A DNA stretch of 22,412 nucleotides, taken from the NCBI GenBank assembly GCA_024275615.1, contig JAJRYU010000652.1, positions 1 through 22,412 of the forward strand. The letters run 5' to 3'. The position numbers and the translations under genes were made by a program. Of this stretch, positions 1 through 6,928 are shown one piece after another. The notes below the pieces were generated by a model. It was not told the DNA's origin. It made no database searches and saw only the letters and a program-made list of their open reading frames with translations. The DNA comes from Planctomycetota bacterium. GTDB taxonomy: Bacteria; Planctomycetota; GCA-002687715; DRQF01. Numbering within the stretch: the stretch's first letter is position 1; each line of letters starts with the position of its first letter.

Positions 1-943
1 AGGAGTCATCCCGCGGGATGACCCCCACTGTTTGTTCACCATGGGACTCCAATCCCGTGACCACATCAGTTGCGAGATGGAAAAAGCGGATTTGGTCATT
101 TGTGTCGGTTACGACCTCGTCGAATACCATCCTCACTTCTGGAACAGCGGCAAAGACAAGAAGATCATTCACATTGACTTCGAATCTGCCGAAGTCGAAG
201 CTGCTTATGATGTCGATGTCGAGTTGGTTGCCGATATCGCGGACTCGATCTGGAGCCTAAATGAAGTCTTGCCCGACGAACCCATCTTCGATATTTCCAA
301 CATGGCCGCCCTCCGAGAAGCCATGCTGGCTGACCTCAACGAATACGCCAATGATGACACGGAAGGCCTAATCAAACCGCAGAAGGCTCTGTCGGATGTC
401 CGCGCTGTTATGGGACCTGAAGACATCCTGCTCTCGGATGTGGGCGCTCATAAGATGTGGATTGGACGCTACTATCAGTGCGACGAGCCCAACACTTGTC
501 TCATCTCCAATGGGTTCTGCACCATGGGATTTGCTCTCCCGGGAGCGATGGCGGCAAAAACTGTTTTCCCGGACAAGCGTGTCTTGTGTATCAACGGTGA
601 TGCTGGGGTGCTCATGAACATCCAAGATTTGGAAACAGCGAAACGCCGCGGTCTCAACATTGTGATCATGGTTTGGGAAGACCACCACTACGGTTTGATC
701 AAATGGAAGCAACAAAACACGTTTGGACGGCACTCCGACTTGACATTTACTAACCCAGACTGGGTTAAATTGGCCGAGTCCTTCGGTTGCTGGGGTGCTC
801 GGGTCGAAAACTCCCGAGATCTCAAAGCGACTTTGGAAAAAGCGTTCGAGCAAGACGGACCGGCTGTCGTCGTGATGCCAGTTGACTATAGTGAGAACCA
901 GAAACTTACAGAGAAGTTGGGCTCGATGACCTGCAAGCTCTAA
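1..943 (+). CDS. Thiamine-diphosphate enzyme, acetolactate synthase (AlsS-like), 5' end missing
   Basis: The frame is open from base 2, so the gene begins outside the window; only the central and C-terminal domains (about 313 residues) are present. The first residues, GVIPRDDPHC followed by GLQSRD, match the end of the family's N-terminal part. The diphosphate-binding block reads GDA at 596-604 and WEDHHYG from 674. The usual GDG is thus GDA, and the Asp residues that would hold the magnesium are kept. SDVGAHKMW, PNTCLISNG and GLIKWKQ are typical of catabolic acetolactate synthases, which condense two pyruvates to acetolactate and CO2 in the cytoplasm. A related 2-oxoacid decarboxylase or carboligase, including glyoxylate carboligase, is possible because the substrate cannot be read from this half. 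The AOR gene follows after 161 bases on the same strand. If the enzyme decarboxylates, it could supply that enzyme with an aldehyde, but this is inference. Confidence 0.85.
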   Translation, partial: GVIPRDDPHCLFTMGLQSRDHISCEMEKADLVICVGYDLVEYHPHFWNSGKDKKIIHIDFESAEVEAAYDVDVELVADIADSIWSLNEVLPDEPIFDISNMAALREAMLADLNEYANDDTEGLIKPQKALSDVRAVMGPEDILLSDVGAHKMWIGRYYQCDEPNTCLISNGFCTMGFALPGAMAAKTVFPDKRVLCINGDAGVLMNIQDLETAKRRGLNIVIMVWEDHHYGLIKWKQQNTFGRHSDLTFTNPDWVKLAESFGCWGARVENSRDLKATLEKAFEQDGPAVVVMPVDYSENQKLTEKLGSMTCKL

Positions 944-982
944 GGAGCGTCGCGCAGCGAGACCATGAGACCACGGAAGCGC

Positions 983-1029
983 CACAGCCGTTGAACTCTC
1001 CTCGATACATTATCGAGGAGAGTGCTGTG
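983..1029 (+). promoter_or_regulatory. Long bulged stem-loop between the TPP enzyme and the FHA-AOR gene
   Basis: A perfect 13-bp inverted repeat (995-1007 with 1011-1023) closes a 3-base loop. It is extended by a second 6-bp stem, CACAGC at 983-988 with GCTGTG at 1024-1029. Bases 989-994 bulge on the 5' side. No run of T follows, so it is not a standard intrinsic terminator. It could be an attenuator, an mRNA-processing or stability element, or part of a leader RNA for the AOR gene. Confidence 0.5.
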
Positions 1030-1052
1030 CTGATCCGAGCTTGACAACAAAA

Positions 1053-1091
1053 GGGGATCCAGTGCCGATAATGAACTGGCACCCCGTCCCC
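1053..1091 (+). promoter_or_regulatory. Second leader stem-loop just before the FHA-AOR ribosome site
   Basis: GGGGA (1053-1057) can pair with TCCCC (1087-1091), and GTGCC (1062-1066) with GGCAC (1078-1082), separated by a 4x4 internal loop. The structure ends 4 bases before the AGGAG ribosome site at 1095-1099. With the 983-1029 hairpin it forms a tandem-hairpin leader. A metal- or cofactor-sensing leader is conceivable, but I cannot match it to the known Moco RNA motif by eye. Confidence 0.3.
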
Positions 1092-1104
1092 ATCAGGAGC
1101 ACCG

Positions 1105-3708
1105 ATGTCCGAGATCATCTTCAAGATCAGCGAAGCTGGCCATCCCGACCGGGAAGAACGCATTGAACTGGGAATGAAACTGGGCCGCGACCCACGCAAT
1201 GAGATTGTCTTGAGCGACGCCAATTCATCCGCGCGCCACGCACAAATCGTCCAACTCAACGACGGCCTGGCGATTGAAGACCTAGGCAGTTCCAACAAGA
1301 CACGCATCGCAGGCGGGCCGGCATTGGGCAAAGGTGACAGATTCCCCCTGGCCAACGGTGTCAAGATGATGCTGGGCAAGTGTGCCATTGAAGTTGTCAT
1401 GCAACCTCAGCAGAAAATTGAGAAGACCGAAGCAGCCGCAACTCAGCCGCGCAGCAACAAGACCGAACCGCAACCCATCCACCCCTATGGCGAGGCGGCC
1501 GGAGATCCTGCGCCAGAAACCCCCGAGGTTCTCGAGACCAAGGATGACTCCGCCGACGAGGCGACCATCGTCGTTTCACCGGAGAAACTCGCAGATGCCA
1601 AGGTCAAAGCTCAACCAGCCGCCCCAACATCCAGCCCAGCCCCAAAAGAAAAGTCGCCTGAGCCGAGCAAGGAAGAAGCTTCAAAACCTAAGAATGATCC
1701 TGCCGAACCTGAGGACTCCAAGCCCGCCATTCCTGAGGCAAAAGCCAAGACAGAATCAGCGGCTGCCGTCAAAGCCGAGAAAGCCCAATCCAAGACAAAA
1801 CCCGACGCTGCTCCGGCGGCGAAATCAGCGGATGCCCCCAAGAAGAAACCCGCACTCCCTGAAATCCCAGAAATGAAAGCGGGTAGCAAGGAACCCAAGG
1901 ACTTTAGTGTCAACCGCTACGAAGTGGATCTCTCGACATACACCGTCAGACAGGTAACAGTACCTTGCACGGACATCGAGGACGTCTTAGGTGGTGCCGC
2001 GCGAGGCTTCAAGATCTTGGAGGGCTACGATGTCGACGATCCCCATGACATGAACGCTCCTTTAGTTCTGAATTTGGGATGCTTGAGCGGCAGTCAGTTC
2101 ATGACGGCACTGCGCACCTACTTCCACGCCTATTCCCCTCTCAAGGCCTCACACGACAACAAACCAAGTGCCATGTGGACTGCGGGCTCAGGTAAGTTCG
2201 GTACCAAACTTCGTTCACTTGGTATCGATGAAGTGGTATTCACAGGCAAGGCCATCATGCCGGTCTACTTGCACATTCATGTTGAAGACGGCAGCGACAA
2301 GCCCACTTTCACCTTTGAAAACGCCAGCCATCTTGCCGGCAATCCAGCCAACGAGAAGATCCAATATCTCTACAGTCAATACCCAGATGGACATTTCGCC
2401 GTTATCGGTCCAGCTGGTGAGAACTACAACAGCGTAAACTATGCCGCTATCGCACTCTCAACCATGAATCAGTTGCGCAGTGGCGATATGAAAAGTCGTT
2501 TCTGTGGCCGTGGAGGTATCGGCGGCGTCATGGGTTCCAAGAACCTTCTTGGCATCGTCGCTGACGTCAAGGACGCTAAACGTGACAAAGTCGCAGGCCT
2601 CAAAGAAATGAACCAATGGGTCGCCCGTGGCGAGGGCAGCCGCCGGTTCCGGGACAAGAGAAAAGGTGACGGCGGCGGCGGCACTTGGGCCAACATGATT
2701 GCCCTCGACCCGCTCAATGCCATGCCAGAATTCAACTTCAATCCGACTGGGACGGATACCTCCCGCCAACTCTGGCGCGAAGAAGTGGAAAAAGATGGCA
2801 AATTCCTCGTCAAAGACGAAGCCTGTTTTGCCTGTGGCATCGCTTGCCACAAGAACCTCTATACCAATGAGGATGGCAAGAAAGGCAAGTACCACGCCAA
2901 GTTCGACCATGAACCTCTCAACCTCTTGTCATCCAACATTGGCATCTACGACATTGGTCAAGCCGCGGTTCTGGTTGAGCTCGTCGATGACTTGTGCATG
3001 GACTCCATTTCCATTGGCGTCACCTTGTCCTACGCCATGGAGTACAACAAAAGACGCAAGGATGCTGGCAAATCATCCATCTTGCCTGACTATATTGAGT
3101 ACGGCAATTTCGCAGGAACAAAACGTGCGATCGAAGAGATCGGACGGGGTCAGTTAGCCGTCCTAGGGCAAGGCACAAAGCGCCTCTCAGAAGCCCTGGG
3201 CGAGACTGGCTACGCCATGCACTGCAAGGGCGTCGAGTTCCCGGCCTACATGCCCCATGTCAATCCCGGTTACCCCTGGGCCCTCGCTGGTGGCCATATG
3301 TCCATGAAGACTTACCTACTCTACGTGTTCGAAAAAGAAGTGGGCATGGACTATTGGGTTGAAGCCATAACCAAACGCGGTCCGATGATCATGCGGGACG
3401 ACCTCATCGGTGTTTGCAAGTTCTCCGCCATGTGTGATGAGCACATGACCATGGCACTTGGCGCCATTTCCGACCTGAAGATCTCAACTGAAGAATTGAA
3501 GCGCGTAGTCATGAGGACCTTCCTTCGTGGTTACAAGTTAGAAAAGAAGCAAGGTTTCGATTCTCGGGACTATGTCATGCCTGCAGAAGCATTGCAGGAA
3601 CAAGAACACATGGATCTTCCCCATTTCAATACCCCAGAGTTCTTCGAAGAGCTGCAAGGAAAAGTCACCGAGACGTTTGATCGCATGCTCATCGAAGAAG
3701 GCATATAG
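1105..3708 (+). CDS. FHA domain fused to tungsten/molybdopterin aldehyde:ferredoxin oxidoreductase
   Basis: This 867-residue protein has three parts. Residues 1-100 form an FHA domain with G27-R28, S42-x-x-H45 and SSNKT around N64, the residues that bind phospho-threonine. Residues 100-268 are a low-complexity linker rich in Pro, Ala, Lys and Glu. Residues 270-867 form an AOR of normal length (about 600). The iron-sulphur ligands are visible: C574-x-x-C577-x-x-x-C581, and C771 in DDLIGVCKF. The family oxidises aldehydes to acids (or the reverse) with ferredoxin, using a tungsten or molybdenum bis-pterin cofactor in the cytoplasm. The start is fixed by AGGAG at 1095-1099, five bases before ATG. 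No ferredoxin or NAD-linked subunit lies nearby. Two moeA genes for the cofactor lie 3-5 kb downstream. The FHA part suggests kinase-dependent control or docking; the metal and the true substrate are not known from sequence. Confidence 0.93.
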   Translation: MSEIIFKISEAGHPDREERIELGMKLGRDPRNEIVLSDANSSARHAQIVQLNDGLAIEDLGSSNKTRIAGGPALGKGDRFPLANGVKMMLGKCAIEVVMQPQQKIEKTEAAATQPRSNKTEPQPIHPYGEAAGDPAPETPEVLETKDDSADEATIVVSPEKLADAKVKAQPAAPTSSPAPKEKSPEPSKEEASKPKNDPAEPEDSKPAIPEAKAKTESAAAVKAEKAQSKTKPDAAPAAKSADAPKKKPALPEIPEMKAGSKEPKDFSVNRYEVDLSTYTVRQVTVPCTDIEDVLGGAARGFKILEGYDVDDPHDMNAPLVLNLGCLSGSQFMTALRTYFHAYSPLKASHDNKPSAMWTAGSGKFGTKLRSLGIDEVVFTGKAIMPVYLHIHVEDGSDKPTFTFENASHLAGNPANEKIQYLYSQYPDGHFAVIGPAGENYNSVNYAAIALSTMNQLRSGDMKSRFCGRGGIGGVMGSKNLLGIVADVKDAKRDKVAGLKEMNQWVARGEGSRRFRDKRKGDGGGGTWANMIALDPLNAMPEFNFNPTGTDTSRQLWREEVEKDGKFLVKDEACFACGIACHKNLYTNEDGKKGKYHAKFDHEPLNLLSSNIGIYDIGQAAVLVELVDDLCMDSISIGVTLSYAMEYNKRRKDAGKSSILPDYIEYGNFAGTKRAIEEIGRGQLAVLGQGTKRLSEALGETGYAMHCKGVEFPAYMPHVNPGYPWALAGGHMSMKTYLLYVFEKEVGMDYWVEAITKRGPMIMRDDLIGVCKFSAMCDEHMTMALGAISDLKISTEELKRVVMRTFLRGYKLEKKQGFDSRDYVMPAEALQEQEHMDLPHFNTPEFFEELQGKVTETFDRMLIEEGI

Positions 3709-3738
3709 GTCGACCGAATCGAACATTAAATAGCGTCG

Positions 3739-3761
3739 GGGGCGGGAACAGAACCCGCCCC
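3739..3761 (+). terminator. GC-rich hairpin terminator after FHA-AOR
   Basis: GGGGCGGG (3739-3746) and CCCGCCCC (3754-3761) form a perfect 8-bp stem with a 7-base loop, 30 bases after the AOR stop. The tract after it is TTCTCC, only weakly T-rich. It separates the AOR from the repair gene, whose ribosome site (AAGGA at 3774-3778) lies just beyond. Confidence 0.6.
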
Positions 3762-3784
3762 TTCTCCATTGACAAGGAATCCCG

Positions 3785-4891
3785 GTGACAAGCTTTGCTC
3801 CCCTCAAAGACGGCTACGATCGCGCTTACATCAAGTCCCTGGCGCGAGCCCTCAAGGGTGGATTCAAGTCATTCGACTCCAAGAAATTCACCACCCAAGT
3901 ATTTGCCAATAACTGGGATGAGCTCGAACTAAAAGCCCGAATGAGAAGAATCTCGGAGTCAATGGACTCGTGTCTGTCGAAAAACTTCAAATCTGCCCTC
4001 AAAGTTGTTGACCAGGCAGTCCACCAATTCGACGGCTACTTAGCGCTTTTCTTTCCCGACTTCGTCGAGCTTCGCGCCGAGCGCGACATCTTGGGTTTGT
4101 GGCAACCAACGATTTCCGCCTTGGCTCGGTATACGGAATTCTCAAGTTCAGAGTTCGCTGTGCGCCCCATGATCATCGCCGACCAAGAGCGCATGCTGGC
4201 GCAGATGTTGACCTGGACCAAGAACTCCAACGAACACGTTCGACGTTTGGCAAGCGAAGGATCAAGACCGAGACTTCCTTGGGCCATGGCCCTCCCAGCG
4301 CTCAAGAAGGACCCCACGCCACTACTACCCATTCTCGATGCACTCCGCAGCGACAAATCCGAATACGTCAGGCGGAGCGTGGCCAACAACCTCAATGACA
4401 TCTCAAAGGATCACCCAGAACTCGTTCTGGGGATTGCCAACCGTTGGCTCTCAGAATCGTCCTGCGATGCGAATCGTCGCCGGTTGGTCAAACACGCCTG
4501 CCGTAGCATGCTCAAGGCAGGCAATCCTAAGGTCCTGAGGCTCTTTGGCTTTCGCGACCCCAAGCACATCGCCGTCAACACTCTCAAGCTCCATAGAAAG
4601 AAGATCGTTGTAGGAGATGTGTTGGAATTCGACTTCGTGGTCACTGCAAACGATTCACTAGGACTCTTACGCGTGGAGTACATCATCTACTACCGCAAGA
4701 AGAACGGCGACCTGAAACCAAAGATATTCAAGATCAGCGAATTCGATTCGGGAGAATCGATTAAGACCATGACTCGCCGCCATTCCTTCAAGGATCTCTC
4801 AACCCGCCGCCACTATCCGGGCCGCCACGAAGTTGCCATCCTGATCAACGGTGTGGAGAAATCCCGCGTTGCCTTCCGACTCTTGCCCTAG
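3785..4891 (+). CDS. DNA alkylation repair protein, AlkC-like HEAT-repeat glycosylase
   Basis: The 368-residue product looks like the AlkC branch of HEAT-repeat DNA glycosylases, which remove alkylated bases such as N3-methyladenine. The diagnostic stretches are HVRRLASEGSRPRLPWA, near residue 150, and EYVRRSVANNLNDISKDHP, near residue 200. After about residue 265 the repeats give way to a beta-rich tail (VEYIIYYRKKNGDLKPKIFKI). This matches the C-terminal Ig-like domain known in AlkC and absent from AlkD. The length is normal for AlkC. Translation starts at GTG, with AAGGA at 3774-3778 six bases upstream. It reads in the same direction as the AOR but lies beyond that gene's terminator, so it is probably a separate unit. 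Its stop codon lies inside a palindrome shared with the convergent hydrolase. AlkD is the less likely alternative. Confidence 0.87.
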   Translation: MTSFAPLKDGYDRAYIKSLARALKGGFKSFDSKKFTTQVFANNWDELELKARMRRISESMDSCLSKNFKSALKVVDQAVHQFDGYLALFFPDFVELRAERDILGLWQPTISALARYTEFSSSEFAVRPMIIADQERMLAQMLTWTKNSNEHVRRLASEGSRPRLPWAMALPALKKDPTPLLPILDALRSDKSEYVRRSVANNLNDISKDHPELVLGIANRWLSESSCDANRRRLVKHACRSMLKAGNPKVLRLFGFRDPKHIAVNTLKLHRKKIVVGDVLEFDFVVTANDSLGLLRVEYIIYYRKKNGDLKPKIFKISEFDSGESIKTMTRRHSFKDLSTRRHYPGRHEVAILINGVEKSRVAFRLLP

Positions 4892-4898
4892 CTAGGGC
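4885..4898. terminator. Palindrome between convergent genes, possible weak bidirectional terminator
   Basis: GCCCTAGCTAGGGC is a perfect 14-base palindrome that contains the TAG stop of the repair gene. It lies 7 bases from the stop of the convergent hydrolase. As a hairpin it gives only a 5-bp stem with a 4-base loop and no T tract, so termination is uncertain. Confidence 0.25.
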
Positions 4899-4904
4899 GT
4901 GAAT

Positions 4905-5858
4905 CTAGCACTGAGCGTAGTACCAGGAGAGAATCTGAAGGGAAAGCCCGAGGTTTTCTTCGTCCGCCAAACCCAGGTCGAGTTTGCGGGGAAAACCTAG
5001 ATGCCCGCCTTTTTCTACCCAGCGCACTTCGAGACAATCGGCGGCCTCATCCAAGTGAGGTCTTATCGTCCAAGCGGGGACCATAGGGTCGTGCTCAGCA
5101 GCAATCAGCAAAGACGGGACCCGCAGGTCAGCGAGTTTGGAAGAAACTGATTCGCTTTCGTAATAGTGGTCTACGGAATCGAATCCATATCTCGGCACAA
5201 CAGTAAGTTCGTCCCACATACGAAAACTGTCTAACTTCTGAATCTCTTCCACTGGTGTCGGCACATCATTCCCTGATTCAGCAACAAGAATGTAGATTTC
5301 TTTTAGTCCGCGCAGCACGTGTCGACGGTAGAAGTTACGACCCGTGCCATCCATCCAGTCTGAGCAGGCACCGAGGTCAAGCGGACAACAGATTGCAGCC
5401 ACGCCCTTAACGACCTCGGCCCCCTCTTCAGTTGCGAACTTGAGCGCGACGTGCCCGCCGACGGAGAATCCGAGGATAAAGATGTTCTCAAACTGCTTGG
5501 TGAAGGGATCTCTCATTAAGGCATGAAGGTCAGCGGTCAAACCACAGTGATAGAAGTCCTGCCCAGAACGATCGGCTCCGCGCATGGCCAAAGACAAAAT
5601 GGCGAGCTCGTCGCCTTCGAGTTTTGACATGGCATTGCGGCAATACGGGCTAGCCGCTTGCCCCCCCAAACCATGCAAGAGAACGATGAGGTTTTTTGCT
5701 TCTGCAGATCCCAGAAGATTGCCAACGATGGCAATCTCCTTGCCGTCTTCGTGGTAGGAGGTTTTCCACGGATCCCCTTCCGGGAGTCCTCGGGCGATGC
5801 TTCCGAGCAATCTCGATGCGACGGTCCAAATGTGTCCGCTCAAGCGGATCTTGTCCAT
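4905..5858 (-). CDS. Alpha/beta hydrolase of the YheT-like family
   Basis: This 317-residue cytoplasmic protein has no signal peptide. It shows an alpha/beta-hydrolase core: HGLGG at 62-66 (oxyanion region), the nucleophile elbow GFSVGG with Ser132, Asp257 in AEHDPMVP, and His286 in KGGHLGF. Order and spacing fit the YheT/COG0429 group of predicted esterases, whose true substrates are mostly unknown. The long insertion between Ser132 and Asp257, which carries a GYGFDSVDHYY-like segment (YGFDSVDHYY), is the typical lid region. The ATG start has only a weak purine-rich site upstream. The gene is divergent from the beta-hydroxyacid dehydrogenase across 157 bases and convergent with the repair gene, so it is probably transcribed alone. 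Confidence 0.85.
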   Translation of the reverse strand: MDKIRLSGHIWTVASRLLGSIARGLPEGDPWKTSYHEDGKEIAIVGNLLGSAEAKNLIVLLHGLGGQAASPYCRNAMSKLEGDELAILSLAMRGADRSGQDFYHCGLTADLHALMRDPFTKQFENIFILGFSVGGHVALKFATEEGAEVVKGVAAICCPLDLGACSDWMDGTGRNFYRRHVLRGLKEIYILVAESGNDVPTPVEEIQKLDSFRMWDELTVVPRYGFDSVDHYYESESVSSKLADLRVPSLLIAAEHDPMVPAWTIRPHLDEAADCLEVRWVEKGGHLGFPRKLDLGLADEENLGLSLQILSWYYAQC

Positions 5859-6015
5859 GGGTCGGTCTCAGATCAAAAAACAGCGATCCCGTCGAGAGTC
5901 GGACTGTGCTGTCTTTTCAGACAAAAACTAATCCGATTTTCCAGCTCGACCAAGACTACCTTTTATCGTATCGGTAAGACGAGTTCGAGACCGTTATGCA
6001 TACTGGGGAATAATC

Positions 6016-6906
6016 ATGCAGATCGCATTTATTGGCATGGGCACTATGGGTGCCCCCATGGCCCGCAATCTTCTGAGAGCTGGACACCAAGTAACTGTCT
6101 TTAACCGCACACTGAGCCGTGCAGAAGCCTTGCAAGAGGATGGCGCGATCGTGGCAACAACCCCCAAGGAAGCTTGCGCACAAGCGAATATCCACCTCAT
6201 TTGCGTCTCTGACACTCCGGATGTGAAGGAAGTCTTGTTCGCCGAAAAAACCGGGCTCATTCACGGCGCCAAAGCTGGCGACCTCGTCATCGATTGTTCA
6301 ACGATCTCTCCCAGCGCCACGAGAAAGTTCGCCCAGACTCTTGAAGAACTTGAAATCGGCTACGTTGATGCCCCTGTTTCCGGTGGTTCAGAAGGAGCAA
6401 TCCACGGCACTTTGGCGATCATGTGTGGAGCCAGCGACGAAGATATGGCACGAGCCAGGAGCATTCTGGAAACCGTTGGCAAGAGCGTGACTCACGTCGG
6501 TCCAGTTGGCGCAGGCCAAGTGACAAAAGCCATCAATCAGATCGCCATTGCCGGGACCTACCGCGCCATCGCCGAAGGATTGGTACTAGCTTCTCGCGCC
6601 GGAGTCGATCCAACCAAAGTCGTTGCCGCCATCGCCGGGGGCGCGGCAGCTTCTTGGGTCCTAAACCATCGTTCAGAAAACATGATTGCCAACCACTATC
6701 CTCTCGGTTTTCGTCTCAAACTCCATCGCAAGGATCTCAACATCGCCATCCGTGAAGGAGAAGAGTTAGGAGTGTCCTTGGACCTCACCAAACTTGTGGC
6801 CGCATCAGAAGACAAACTCATAGCCTCAGGTTTCGGTGACGAAGACATGTCTGCCATTGCCAGGGCCGTTCGAGAAGAATCAGGCTTGCCTCAAGAGAAG
6901 CTATAA
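6016..6906 (+). CDS. Beta-hydroxyacid dehydrogenase (3-hydroxyisobutyrate dehydrogenase / tartronate semialdehyde reductase family)
   Basis: The 296-residue protein matches this family along its whole length. The N-terminal Rossmann motif is GMGTMG at 7-12. The substrate-binding signature is DAPVSGG at 118-124. The catalytic lysine is K171 in GAGQVTKAINQ, and HRKDL near 237 and DMSAI close to the C-terminus are also family marks. Members reversibly oxidise short 3-hydroxy acids such as 3-hydroxyisobutyrate, tartronate semialdehyde or succinic semialdehyde with NAD(P). The cofactor residue after the second strand is N30-R31-T32, in place of an acidic residue, which favours NADP. The start has GGGGA at 6005-6009, six bases upstream. 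The exact substrate cannot be read. Tartronate semialdehyde reductase would fit a glyoxylate carboligase nearby, but that link is weak. Confidence 0.88.
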   Translation: MQIAFIGMGTMGAPMARNLLRAGHQVTVFNRTLSRAEALQEDGAIVATTPKEACAQANIHLICVSDTPDVKEVLFAEKTGLIHGAKAGDLVIDCSTISPSATRKFAQTLEELEIGYVDAPVSGGSEGAIHGTLAIMCGASDEDMARARSILETVGKSVTHVGPVGAGQVTKAINQIAIAGTYRAIAEGLVLASRAGVDPTKVVAAIAGGAAASWVLNHRSENMIANHYPLGFRLKLHRKDLNIAIREGEELGVSLDLTKLVAASEDKLIASGFGDEDMSAIARAVREESGLPQEKL

Positions 6907-6921
6907 GCCCAACCTTTGGGC
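6907..6921. terminator. Short hairpin between convergent dehydrogenase and moeA operon
   Basis: GCCCAA (6907-6912) and TTGGGC (6916-6921) pair across a 3-base loop, immediately after the dehydrogenase TAA and seven bases from the end of the convergent moeA fusion. Its position suits a shared terminator. The stem is only 6 bp and neither strand has a long T tract. Confidence 0.35.
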
Positions 6922-6928
6922 AGAACAG

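Noticed and set aside
368..985. Antisense open frame of 205 residues opposite the TPP enzyme
   Set aside because: It mirrors the coding strand of a clear enzyme gene, has no recognisable motif and has no ribosome site.
944..1104. Known Moco RNA riboswitch before the AOR gene
   Set aside because: Hairpins are present, but I could not match the conserved Moco RNA core by eye; a covariance-model search is needed to decide.
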